From: Limnanthes douglasii subsp. nivea
Taxonomy: Eukaryota > Streptophyta > Magnoliopsida > Brassicales > Limnanthaceae
DNA length: 64,000 nucleotides
Direction: 5' to 3'
Assembly: GCA_036936605.1 (NCBI GenBank)
Contig: JAUPFV010000003.1
Coordinates: 77,732,273 to 77,796,272, forward strand
The notes beneath the pieces were generated by a model, which worked only from the letters and a program-made list of their open reading frames with translations, was not told the origin of the DNA and ran no database searches. A program made the position numbers and the translations under genes. Below are positions 20,319-30,991 of the stretch, piece by piece. Numbering within the stretch: the stretch's first letter is position 1; each line of letters starts with the position of its first letter.

Positions 20319-23306
20319 TTAAGGTTGAGCCTTTGAAGATGGCTCGCCCTCATCTGCTTTCTTGCCCTTGATGTCGCTCTTCTCTTCGACTATCTTTTTA
20401 CCCTTGGGATCAATCTCTTCTTCACCTGGGCTCTCTCCGGTTTCCTCTTCATTATCAGATGAGGACTCACTTGAATATCCCTCGTCAACCATAGTATAAT
20501 ATGGAAGGTCATCATCATCGACATAGCGCCATAAGCTCCACAGTCGCCTCTTCGGGAATTTTTCGTGAAATAGGAGAACCATATCAGACTTCACCCTTTG
20601 AATCATTAGCTCCTCGTTTTGTATCATCTCCCTAGCGTAGGCGTTGATCTTGGCCTTGATTGTGGCCTCTTGGTCCCTCACCAAAGCAGCCTTCTCTTCA
20701 GCAGCCCGAGTCACTGCATTTTCTAAAGCGATCTTGTCAGTGGTCAGGTTGGTGATGAGCTTCTCCTTTGCTGCAGTTTCTCCCCTTGAGATTGTCAGGT
20801 CCTTCTCCAGTCCGGACAACTTATCCTGAAGATCTTTTATAGTTTCTTCTAGGGTGGAAACTTTTGTGTTGCTTTCATTTTGCTTCTTCTTCAGCTTCTC
20901 ATTCGCCTCCTTAAGCAAGTCAGCATTGGTGGTGACAGTACGGAGGTCTCCGAACAGCTTTTCCTTATCAGACTTGAGGTCTTTGATAGTGTCTGCTTGA
21001 CTCCGGACTTGCCTTTCCAAAGTGAGTACTGGCTGTACATTGCTAAGTAGAGAATGGGCTATAATATCCTTCTCGTTAGAAACCATGAAAGTCTTACCGT
21101 TAAAATTGACCGTGTTGGAGCTACTCGGAGGGATGTAGGGCCCTGCGAACTCGTCTCTGGGCAGGCCAAGAAAATATTCACCAAGTCCACCCAGACCGGT
21201 GATATCCATTTCATCCAAGTTGAGCTCTCCCCCCTCAACTTCATCTGTATGGAATTCCTTTGGAATCTCTTCTTGAAAGTCCCTTGGGATCTCTTCGGCC
21301 AATGTTGGGTCAGTAGGGAAAGAGGGCTCCGGATCCCGGAGAGCAATCTCATCTCCTTGGGAAGTCTTTTTCTTCTTGGCTTCCCTGTCAGCACCTTCAC
21401 TTGCTTGCTTGCGAGTCCTCTTGGAAGCCCTTGGAGGTTTTGGGAGGTTCACTTCCTGCTTTTCGCTCTCCTGCTCCACCACTTGTAAAAGGGCTGCATC
21501 AATTTGAACCTGGGCCAGTCCCTCTGGGTTTGTTGGGGCCTCCTTCTCAGTATCACCTATCACCTTCCTGCCTTTCTTCTTCTTGCCCTTCATTTTGCTT
21601 GGGGCTTTGGCCCGGGCAGGCAGATAGAGAGTCCCATCCAGTTCGTGGGACCTTCTCAGCACGATGTCTTCATCAGGTTGGGTGGTGAACTCCTCCCAAG
21701 TTAGGTCTCTTCGACCTGTGGTGTTCCACAGGTGAGACCTTGCTAGGTTTCCAGGAGTGAAGGCCTTGTGGAACCGATTCTCCCAGTTCTCTGCAGCCCA
21801 AGCGTTAATTTTGCCACATGTAGTCTGTTCGGCCTTCAGGTAGTCCCCGAACTCCTTTGGCAACTCTGTTAAAACAAAAGAGAAATTGGTTAGTACAAAC
21901 TTAACTTAAAAAAAAAGATTCGAACAGAAACTTAAAGTGAAAAAACTTACGGTCACTCCTCCATCTACTCCTGAGAAGGCTTGGATTCTCTCCGGCCTTG
22001 ATCCTCTTACCATTTTCCCATGAGCCACTGACAAACAAGAATTGGCTCCTCCACTTACTCTCCGATTCCAGGAGATCATCAACAGCTTTAAGGTCGTTCC
22101 CCATGTTGAAATGGTAGAAAGGGAACTGATGATGCTTGCACAGGTTGGCCACTGCTGCGAACTCTTCCATGGGAAGAGGGATCCCGGATAACCTAGATTC
22201 CATGATACATGACATTAAGGTGAACCATCCATTGGGGCTTAGCTGTGTTGGGCAGAGCTTGACCAAGTGAAAGTAGCGCACTATCTCCGGGTCCAGTGGG
22301 AACCTGAGTCCCCACTTGAATAGCTCCGTAAAGAAGACTATTTCATTCCTTTTACAATCCATCGGGGTCTCCGGATCGATGGGAATCCTTATCTTTACGT
22401 TGTCAGGGATCCCCCACTTTGTGCGCAATCTACCCAGATCTGAAGTATGGATGAACGTATACTTGGTCTTCAGCAAGGCCAAGAGATACTTGAGCTCAAC
22501 TTTATGAAAGCATGGCCCCACTCTCCCTTCAAGGCTCTCCGGCAGGTCCGGATGCCTCAGATATAAGTTTTCCTTGCCCTTCTTGGCAATAACAATAGCA
22601 GTATCAGCTTGTCCGGAGGACTCGGACTCAAATCGGACCTCCTCAGTGGAGTCCTCCATTCTCTCCTCCATAATTGTTGGGGGAACTTCTGTAGAAGTAG
22701 TCCGGGGAGGATTGAAGCTTGGCATAGCTGCGCCTCCGGACTGTTGGCTGCCCGTGTTAATTTGACTTCTCACCTCAAGTTGAGTTTCTGAGGCAGAAGT
22801 TTCTTTGGAGGGTACTGGACTGCTGGCCTCCGGACCGGACAGCCTCTCCCGAGGAGCTCTAATGGGTGCCCCAGACCAGTTTCACTATTTTTTGCCCCCG
22901 ATTTCGAGGGAGTGTTTTTAGAGGTTAACCCTTTAACTAACCGGCTTGGCCTCTTGATGACTAATTTCTCTGGGGAATGGTCAGAGTCAGACCCCATGGC
23001 AATAAAAGACGATTTTTTCCTAACACTTGTAGCAGTAACTCCCGGTTCAACAGCAGGGATTGACTCCTGAACTGAAGAGCCAGATACTATGGGAGAAAGG
23101 GTGGATTGAAAGAGCTTTTTAGGCTTGGTACCTTTGGAAGAGGATGAGCCTCTATCAGATTCTGCAACAGAGGAGGCTGGTTTCTCAACAGGCGACGATG
23201 GTAGCCCTGCTGCTAGTCGTTTCCCCTTCTCGACCCTTTGTGCTTTCTCCAACTCCGAAAGATTGAGCCAACCGCCTTTGATCAAAGCTGTTCTTGCTGT
23301 AAACAT
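20319..23306 (-). pseudogene. Spliced antisense gene of element C (aORF, Transposase_28-like)
   Basis: Lies opposite to gag-pol, between integrase and the 3' LTR. Starts ATG at 23306 (MFTARTALIKGGW). A shift near 22870 joins it to the frame running to 21951. A GTAAGT donor (21950) and CAG acceptor (21866) define an 85-bp intron, and the last exon is 21865-20319. The middle region (RFPLDPEIVRYF, then LSPNGWFTLMSC) resembles the Pfam family called putative gypsy-type transposon (Transposase_28), which by established knowledge occurs as an antisense reading frame in Tat-lineage elements. The last exon has a Lys-rich segment, a long coiled coil and an acidic Ser/Glu tail. Function unknown. Only the one shift damages it. 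The domain assignment is from memory of the family pattern. Confidence 0.8.
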
Positions 23307-23744
23307 AAAACAGCCAAGGAAATTTTCGTTCTAGAGAGATAAAGCTCTGGGTGAAAATGCAGAGTGAAATTTGAAAGAGATAGTGAGACAGTGAAAAATG
23401 AATGAGAATTTATAGTAAATGTGAAAAAAAGGAGTTGATTCCTAGGAGAATCCGAAAAGTTGGGCAATGATTAAAAGGCGGCGCTGATGTCATTATTGGA
23501 AATTAAAGAGGTAACTTGTTAAAGAAGGTGGTGCGAAATTCAAGGTGAAAAAACGGCTGGAGTGACCAATTAGGGAGTGACACGTGTCCCATTAACTCTG
23601 ACAAAAACCGTTTGGAATTCGTAACGTTTGACCTGTCCGGGTATACCCATAACTCTCTCCGAATTAAGAACCACTTCCTGTAATCGGACAGTTTTTTAGT
23701 TCTTTGACAAGGACACTTGCTCAAACACCTAAAAAAGGGGCTCC
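23307..23744 (-). promoter_or_regulatory. Antisense promoter and polypurine tract region, element C
   Basis: On the minus strand CTATAAAT lies at about 23416-23409, about 100 bases before the ATG at 23306, followed by a C/T-rich leader typical of plant genes. Element D has TATATAAA at an equivalent distance from its ATG. On the plus strand AAAAAAGGGG (23731-23740) just before the LTR is the polypurine tract. Confidence 0.6.
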
Positions 23745-24204
23745 TGATGAGTCCGAATCTAGGACATCTCCCCGGAAGGACAGGTCAGTGTAAATTCTCT
23801 CCGAATACCGGACAGATCATTTGGGCCGGACAGATCACTTCGAAACAATGTGAGCCTAAGGCTGTTCGAACTATGACAAAAGTACTAAAAAACCTAAACA
23901 CTTCCTGACTAAGCTACCTGTCCTCCTGCTTAGAACTCATGGGTCTTTAAGCATGACCCGAGTCCATTAAACTTGACCCGAAAGCCCATAAGGGCCCAAA
24001 CATCACACTATAAATACTCAACCACCAGCATTAACTTCGAATAATGAAAATTAACTGCTACCAAGCTGCTTAATTATCTCTCCACCTTGAAACACCCACA
24101 CACCACCGTTAAACACCCACACACCACCGTTAAACACCCATATACCACCTTGAAACTCCACTTGAAATTACTAGCCTACCCTCAGGTGATTATTTTCCAT
24201 ACCA
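23745..24204 (+). repeat. 3' LTR of Gypsy element C
   Basis: 460 bp, four single-base differences from the 5' LTR: near its start, in CCCGAGTCC, in CCACCTTG and in CAGGTGAT. TATAAATA is retained near 24010. Followed by target duplication ATTAC at 24205-24209. Confidence 0.95.
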
Positions 24205-27200
24205 ATTACCAATGTGAATTTACCAAATGGTGCAGCACCACAAATCACTCACACCGGCACAATTAGTTTTAATTCAGATTCAACCCTTACAGATGTCTTT
24301 TGTGTACCAGCCTTTAATTTAAATTTAATTTCAGCTAGTAAACTCACTAAAGATCATAATTGCTGCATCATTTTCTTTCCTGACTATTGTATTTTGCAGG
24401 ACTTGGTTTCGGGGAAGATGATTGGCTCGGGTAGACAACGTAGTGGTCTATACTATATGCATCTAAATAAATCGTCTATCTGTCTGGTGTCGCAGTCATC
24501 TGACCTATGGCACTTACACCTAGGCCATCCATCATTGTCTCATTTTAAATAACTTTCACATTTGCTTCCAGATATTCACAAAGACTTAGGAAATAATTGT
24601 ACAATTTGCCCACAAGTCAAACAAACACGTTTACATTTTCCTAAAATTTCAATACATACGAAATTTCCTTTCTCTTTATTACATTGTGATGTTTGAGGTC
24701 CTCATAAAGTTCCTTTAAATACTGGTTCACATTTTTTCTTACAATTGTTGATGATTTTACTCGATGCACGTGGACCTTTCTTATGCACGATAAATCGGAA
24801 ACACAATCTTTATTAACTAATTTTGTGCATTTCATCAAAACCCAATTTCAAACAGATGTTCAAACAATAAGAGTGGATAATGGTAGTGAATTTCTTCATC
24901 TTCGTACTTTTTTTCAAAACAAAGGCATTGAGCTTTAAAACTCGTGTGTCTACACCCCACAACAAAACGGAGTTGTCGAACGAAAACATAGACATATTTT
25001 AAATGTTGCTCGTTCTCTCATGTTTCAATCAAATGTACCACTTGAATTTTGGGGGAATTGTGTTTTATCAGCCGTTTCTTTAATCAACCGTATTCCAACT
25101 CCTTTACTATCAAATAAATCTCCATTTGAGGATTTATATAATCGTTCCCCATCACTCACTCACTTACGTGTTTTTGGTTGTGCATGTATGTAACTAATGT
25201 TCATCCTAAACATAAATTTGATCCTCGTGCCTCCATTTGTGATTTTTTGGTTTATCCACATGGAAAAAAGGATACAAAGTTCTAGATTTACATACACATA
25301 AAGTTTTCATAACTTGTGATGTCAATTTTAGGAAAATTTATTTCCCTTCCAACATACCTCAACCTCTCATTTTCCGAACCAATCATCCTCATCATCTTTC
25401 AATCAATCACATAACTCCTCATTAGTTTCATATCCCAATCCCACATTCTATGACTCAGAACCTCAAACTTTATATCTTTCATCTCCATCAAATCCCATAA
25501 ATCTCACACCTTTAACCTTTACCTCTCTTACATTCCCAGAATCAACTATAAGTTCATCACCCTCACTCTTAACTCCGTCATCACCACCAGCTCCACCAAC
25601 ACCTTTCGCTTCACCATTAACCACAACCACACATACTCAAATGCCTAATGATATCTCGATTCGTCTTTCCACTCGCCACATAAATCCACCTGCATGGCAC
25701 AAAGACTATGACATGTCTACCGAGATCAATCAATCTTCAACATAATCAAGTTTTTGTCAATCTACAAGGTATTCCTTCTCCTCTCATACTTCTGTTTTAC
25801 GTTTTTCCCCTAACCATCGCGCTCTCTTAGCTTTACTATCAGCACAAACAAAGCCTTCATCTTTTGAAAATGCTAATCGTGATCCACTCTGGCGCCAAGC
25901 CATATCCACTGAACTTAAGGCTCTAGAACATAACAACACTTGGCAGTTGGTTCCCCTTCCTTAGGGACACAAACCCATCGGATGTCTCTGGGTTTATAAG
26001 ATCAAATATAAATTTGATGGAACCATTGAGCGATATAAAGCTCATTTAGTGGCAAAGGGCTACACACAAGTTGAAGGTATTGACTATCAGGAGACCTTTT
26101 CTCCAACTATTAAACTCACCACTCTTTGATATTTGTTAACTGTTGCAGCTTCCAGAAATTGGTATATTCATCAACTTGATGTGCATAATGCCTTTCTTAA
26201 TATAAATCTAGATGAGGAGGCATATATTTCTCCATCTCCTGGTCTCCGCCGACAAGGGGAGAATTTGGTATGTCGGTTTTGCAAATCTATCTACGGTTTA
26301 AAATAAGCGTATCGAAATTGGTTATCTACCTTTTCATCTACTGTCAAAATCGTAGGTTACATACAGTCAAAAGCGGATTATTCATTTTTTACTAAATCTC
26401 AAGGTAGCAAGTTCACTGCTATTATCATATATGTTGATGATATCCTATTGTCTGGAAATGACTTATATAAAATCAAATTGCTGAAGAATCATTTACTCTA
26501 ACATTTTCATATTAAAGATCTCGGTGAGTTAAAATATTTTCTAGGTATTGAATTTTCTCAATCTAAGAGTGTAATCTTTATGTCTCAAAGAAAATATGCA
26601 TTAGATATTTAACAAGACACAGGATTGTCAGGAGTAAAACCCGATAAATTCCCAATGGAGCAGAATTTGAAATTAACTCATGAAGACGGTGAGCTACTTC
26701 GTGATTCGACTAGATATCGGAGAGTTGTTGGCAGGTTAATATATTTGACAGTATCCAGGCCTGATGTTGTGTATTCAGTGCGTACACTAAGCCAATTTAT
26801 GAGAGCACCTAGGAAGCCACACTGGGAAGCAACGTTAAAAGTCCTCCGTTACATCAAGAAATCACCTGGTCAAGATCTTTTTTTTCATTAGAAAACAATC
26901 TGACACTCAGTGCCTATTGTGATTCAGATTGAGGTGGATGTCGTATGACATGGACGATCTGTTTCTGATTATTGTGTTTTTCTTGGCTCATCACTCATAT
27001 CATGGAAATCAAAGAAACAGACTAACATTTCACGATAATCTGCAGAAGCATAGTATAGAGCAAGGGTGAATACTTGTTTGGAATTAACCTGGTTGAGCTA
27101 TATACTTAAAGATATGAAGGTCGACTTGGATAAACCGGCATCATTGTTTTGTGATAATCAAGCGGCTTTACTTATTGCGGCTAATCCAGTTTTTTCACGA

Positions 27201-27394
27201 GAATACTAAGTATATTGAGATTGATTGTCATATAATTTGAGAAAAGCTTCTGGCTGGGATAATTCGTCCATGTTATATTTCCAAAAAAATGCAATTGATA
27301 GATATATTTACCAAAGCGCTTGGGAAAGATCAATTTGATTTTTTGTGCAGCAAGTTGGGAGTCCTTGATTTACACTCTCCAACTTGATGGGGAG
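24205..27394 (+). pseudogene. Copia-1 pol remainder: protease end, integrase, RT, RNase H
   Basis: Continues the Copia polyprotein after element C. The protease tail and GAG_pre-integrase region (LWHLHLGHPSLSHF) are followed by a broken integrase (about 24560-25200, readable only across several frames). The RT segment near 25880-26600 has WQLVPLP and LVAKGYTQ, then an intact catalytic YVDDILLSGND (about 26428-26460). The RT tail reads LIYLTVSRPDVVYSV. RNase H remnants extend to the polypurine run GGGGAG before 27395. At least ten stops or shifts are present. Confidence 0.85.
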
Positions 27395-27647
27395 TATTAA
27401 AGTATATTATCTTATTTATTATAAAGTAACCATAGAATAAAGGTAGATGAATAATTGCACAAATTTAGGCATTATTGTAGTAAGATTGACTCTACTAATT
27501 ATAGTCATAATTAGGTTTGACTGTATTGATTATAATCATAACTAGGACTGACTATATTGATTATAGTAATAATTAGCTCTAGCTAGTGTGTATATATAAG
27601 AAGTATTTTTATTGAAATAAAACATTTCACTTTTCACTTTTCTGACA
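27395..27647 (+). repeat. 3' LTR of Copia-1
   Basis: 253 bp from TATTAAAG to TGACA, the same family as 12820-13045 but well diverged from it, so this insertion is much older than element C. Confidence 0.8.
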
Positions 27648-27684
27648 AATAAAATCAGAATTTGGTTTTGAAACTAGAAATTAA
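27648..27684 (+). repeat. Direct repeat, copy 2 (right part)
   Basis: Continues the PAP1 flank copy after Copia-1 and matches 9318-9354 up to the Copia-2 LTR start. Confidence 0.75.
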
Positions 27685-28067
27685 ATTAAAGTATTTATTT
27701 ATTTATTGTAAAATAACAGTAAACATAAAAGTAAATGAATGGTTTCCCTAATTTAGATATGAAATTAGTAAGATTGACTATTAGTTATACTCATAATTAT
27801 GATTTACTGTATTGATTATAGTCATATATAGTTCTAGCTATAAGATTGACTAAAAATAGATGAATGGTTGCACTGTTAGATATGAATGCAGTGATATTGA
27901 ATCTACTAATTATCGTCATAATTAGGATTATTGTATTGATTATAGTCATAATTATGATTATTTCTATTGATTATAGTCATAATTAGCTATAGTTCTAATA
28001 TGATTATATATATAATGAGAACTATTCTTATTGAAATAAACACGTAACTTTTTATCATTTTTTGACA
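27685..28067 (+). repeat. 5' LTR of Copia-2
   Basis: About 383 bp. Contains three or more copies of ATTGATTATAGTCATAATTA-like motifs. The first 300 bp match 9355-9657 upstream of PAP1. Confidence 0.75.
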
Positions 28068-28158
28068 TAGTATTAAAGTAAAGTTCATATTTCTCTTCAT
28101 TATCACAATTACCATTCTTAAAAAAAGAAAAAGAAAAATTCAAACAAAACAAATCACC

Positions 28159-28606
28159 ATGACTGACGATTCTTACCAATCGAAGATCCAAACGACCAAC
28201 TCAAAGTGTTCCGAATCATAGACCAAAACTATCGATCCCCCACATCCCTTTTAAAGTCATCATTAAAACCAAACATACCATATATTGGTTCTTATCAAAT
28301 TAAAAGGTGTCAATTATCAATCATGAAGCAAGGCAGGTCTTCATGCTCTCACTAGAAAAAAGAAGATCGATTTCATTGACGACAACGTCTATGAACAATC
28401 ACAAGAGAATGAACCACTTCTGTTTGAGCAATGGAACCAATACAATAACATGATAATTTCTTGGTTGACTCATGTTGTTGAATCAGACACTGCTGAATGA
28501 GTTATCCATACCAACATAGCACGTGAAGTATTGGTTGACTTGCGCGACCAATTACATGAAAAAAAATGCCCCAGCTGTGTTTCAGATATAAAAAATTAAT
28601 CACCAC
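28159..28606 (+). pseudogene. Copia-2 gag N-terminal fragment
   Basis: Begins with an ATG in MTDDSYQSKIQ-like context, aligning with the Copia-1 gag start. The readable segment EQWNQYNNMIISWLTH keeps the Tyr codon that is a stop in Copia-1. Several stops and shifts. Ends at the element D insertion. Confidence 0.75.
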
Positions 28607-28986
28607 TGATGAGTCCGGATAAATCCACCACTGCCTACTGAGATTTCCGGACAAGGTAAATTCGAACATAAACTGCCCACTAAACTATCCGGATAGGACA
28701 AAAGTATAAAATAATTAAACATCTTTTGACTAAGCTAGAAACTAATCATCTTATTAAGTAAATGGGTCTTTAAACTTGACTCAGTTTCATGATTTCACCC
28801 GAAAGCCTATGGGTCCATAGTTAAGGATATAAAAACCCCAACTACTTTCATTAATGGGGGTAATGAACATTTAATACAACCAGGCAGCTTAAATCTCTCA
28901 CTACAAAATACCCAAACATTTAATACTCCAAAAAGTTTTCCAAAACACTTGACAGAATTACCCTCAGCGTAAAATAAACCACACCA
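28607..28986 (+). repeat. 5' LTR of Gypsy element D
   Basis: 380 bp, starting TGATGAGTCCGG and ending CCACACCA, with the binding site TTGGCGACCATAGTGGGAG right after. TATAAAAA lies at about 28828-28835. GTCCGG near the start pairs with CCGGAC about 40 bases on. Confidence 0.88.
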
Positions 28987-29058
28987 AATTGGCGACCATA
29001 GTGGGAGCACGAGGTGCCTGAATCTAGCATTCAAAACCGGCGAGAAAAACTAGTTCGG

Positions 29059-30230
29059 ATGAATCCGGACGAGTAAGCAATTCCACTACCTTTGGTGGAG
29101 GTGGTGGGAGAAAACAATGAGTGCACGACCGAAGAGTGAGACAAGTTGAAAGCTGAAATAGAAGCATTGAGGGCCACTAGAAAGGCAGAGTTGAGCTTAA
29201 AGGAAAAGTCAAAAGCGTCTACAATTCACCATACTGACAACCCAAGGGAGAACGACCCATGAGCAAAGACTCATTTGAGCACAAAAAAAACCCATGTCAG
29301 TTCCAAGAAGTCTCACCGGTCCAAGCCGATGGAAAGCTCAGAATCTGAGTCCTTCAGTAGCTCTTCGAATGAGGATGAGCTTGATGAGTCTTTGTCATCA
29401 AGAAGTGATGATGTGAGGTACATGAAGAAACAAAAGCTAGCTAAAAAATATTCAAGAAAGAGGGATAGGCATGGGAAACTAAAGAAAAATCTGGGAAAAG
29501 GGTTGTCTCACAGCCACAACCATAGTCACAGAGATGTAGATCAGCTGCTGATGGATCCTTTTGCTTTCCATGATGAGCCAGGTATTTTTGCAACACCTAA
29601 TGAAGACACAATTTTTAGTCGTAGTCGAAATTGGAGGCAATCGCCATTGTCATCCAAGATACTGTCCGGAAACCTTCCTAAGAGGTTTGACAGTACTAAA
29701 ATTGAGAAGTATGATAGGAACAAAGATCCGGACAACCATCTGAAACAGTTTAAAAAATTTATGATGAATTTTGATGATGATGAAAAACTTCTTTATAGAG
29801 CCTTCTCCCAATATTTTACGGGAAGTGCTTTGAAATGGTACAATAGCTTGCCACAAGGTTGTATCAGAAACTTTGATACGTTTTGGGTGGCCTTCCGAAG
29901 GCAGTTTGTGGGAAGTAAGGAGGTGAAGGGCAAATTAGTCACTGAAAGACTATATAAACCGGTTCGTAAACACTAAGAATGGTTATTTTAGGAAGCCGGC
30001 AGTGCTTCAATCTCCTAGGGAAAGTCGTAATACTTGTTTTTGCCAATATCATCATGATATTGGCCACAACACCGAAGACTGCATTGCTTTGAAACAAGAA
30101 GTGCAGAATCTTATTGAAAGGGGGAAGCTGGGAGCTCATGTCAAGAAAAGAAGTGGAAACAGCCCTGACAATACTCACCAGACTAGCCCAACAAACAATA
30201 CGGGGACATCTGGTCCGGAAGGGGCTATGG
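29059..30230 (+). pseudogene. Gag of Gypsy element D (deleted)
   Basis: Starts with an ATG in the same MNPDE context as element C. Early stops fall near 29074, 29140 and 29262. The longest intact stretch (29275-29976) has the acidic/basic tracts and KYDRNKDPDNH, WYNSLPQG and FRRQFVGSKE. After about 29935 roughly 0.3 kb present in C is missing, and the frame resumes at RKPAVLQSPRE with knuckle CQYHHDIGHNTEDC. Non-functional. Confidence 0.85.
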
Positions 30231-30991
30231 TAATCCTTAAAAGATTTGATGTCGAATCAGAGTATTTGGATCCTGATCCAACCCGGAATAAAGTGGGGGT
30301 TATAACAAAACACACTAAGACAGTGTCTAGACTCATAAGGTTTTTTGAGTCACTTACTATATTTAGAGGGAATACTATAACTGCGCCAACTCCTTCTTCA
30401 AGGAAGAGGCATGTTCACACTCTAGCTACTTAGTTAGAGGGAGGTATGTCTTCTTATCAATCCCAAATTTATTTTCCCTCCATTGTTTTTGATGAAGATG
30501 ATCTAAGAGATATAGTTGGGCCTCGTGAGGATGCTGTGGTGATAAGAACTTCAATTGGGGGCAACGACATCAGGAGAATTCTGATTGACACTGGCAGCTC
30601 AGCCAATATTATCTTTTTAAGTTTTTATAAACAGATGAAGAATCCTGCAATGATTCAGCGTTCGAACAGATCCATTGTGGGCTTCACAGGAAGCTTTGCA
30701 GATGTAATCGGAGAATTTGAGGAGGCGGTATTGTTGGGCAAAGGCCCTTTCAAGAAGATGGTGAGGGTGCTATTCATTGTGGTAGATTGCCCCACATGTT
30801 ACAATGCGATCTTTAGGAGGTCTTGGATCTCTAGGATGCATGTGGTGGCTTCAACAGTCCATCAATGTTTAAAGTATGCAGTTCAAGGACAAGTGGGAGT
30901 TTTCTGGATCAACTAGAAGATAACAAGATAATGTTATGCAACTGCACTTGCCCCTAAAACTCTGGGGGCAGTCCGCATTAATGAAGATTAG
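30231..30991 (+). pseudogene. Aspartic protease of element D and conserved UAG
   Basis: Active site ILIDTGSSANI retained (about 30575-30605). A TAG near 30431 splits the domain from the knuckle region. After the protease an extra segment of about 70 bp absent from C precedes the shared VRIN-acidic motif, and then TAG (30989-30991) CAG TTG at exactly the position of the element C stop. Confidence 0.8.

Larger units (their letters stand above)
14379..24204 (+). mobile_element. Gypsy (Tat-type) element C, young and complete at both ends
   Basis: 9.8 kb with two 460-bp LTRs (14379-14838, 23745-24204) that start TGATGAGTCC and end CCATACCA. I count four single-base differences between them. A perfect 5-bp target duplication flanks the element. 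Order: LTR, binding site TTGGCGACCACAGTGGGAG, gag, protease, RT, RNase H, integrase, palindrome pair, antisense spliced gene, polypurine tract AAAAAAGGGG, LTR. The RT lacks its YxDD block, gag has a stop and a frameshift, and two stops interrupt pol. It therefore cannot supply its own enzymes in the present state. Confidence 0.95.
12820..27647 (+). mobile_element. Copia-1 LTR retrotransposon, split by Gypsy element C
   Basis: The 5' LTR (12820-13045) and 3' LTR (27395-27647) are related but clearly diverged and of different length. Both start TATTAAA and end TGACA. Flanking pentamers TATAA and AATAA look like a decayed target duplication. A tRNA-iMet-type binding site follows the 5' LTR in the altered form TGATATCAGAAC. 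A polypurine run GGGGAG precedes the 3' LTR. Comparison with 9300-9330, which lacks the insertion, confirms the boundaries. Domain order is gag, protease, integrase, RT, RNase H (Copia order). Stops and shifts occur throughout, so it is dead. Confidence 0.85.

Noticed and set aside
14374..24209. Element C as two independent solo LTRs
   Set aside because: Collinear internal region, primer site, polypurine tract and a shared target duplication show one element.
28069..28080. TATTAAAG at the Copia-2 leader as a second LTR start
   Set aside because: Alignment to Copia-1 shows it is the eroded primer-binding-site region after the LTR.
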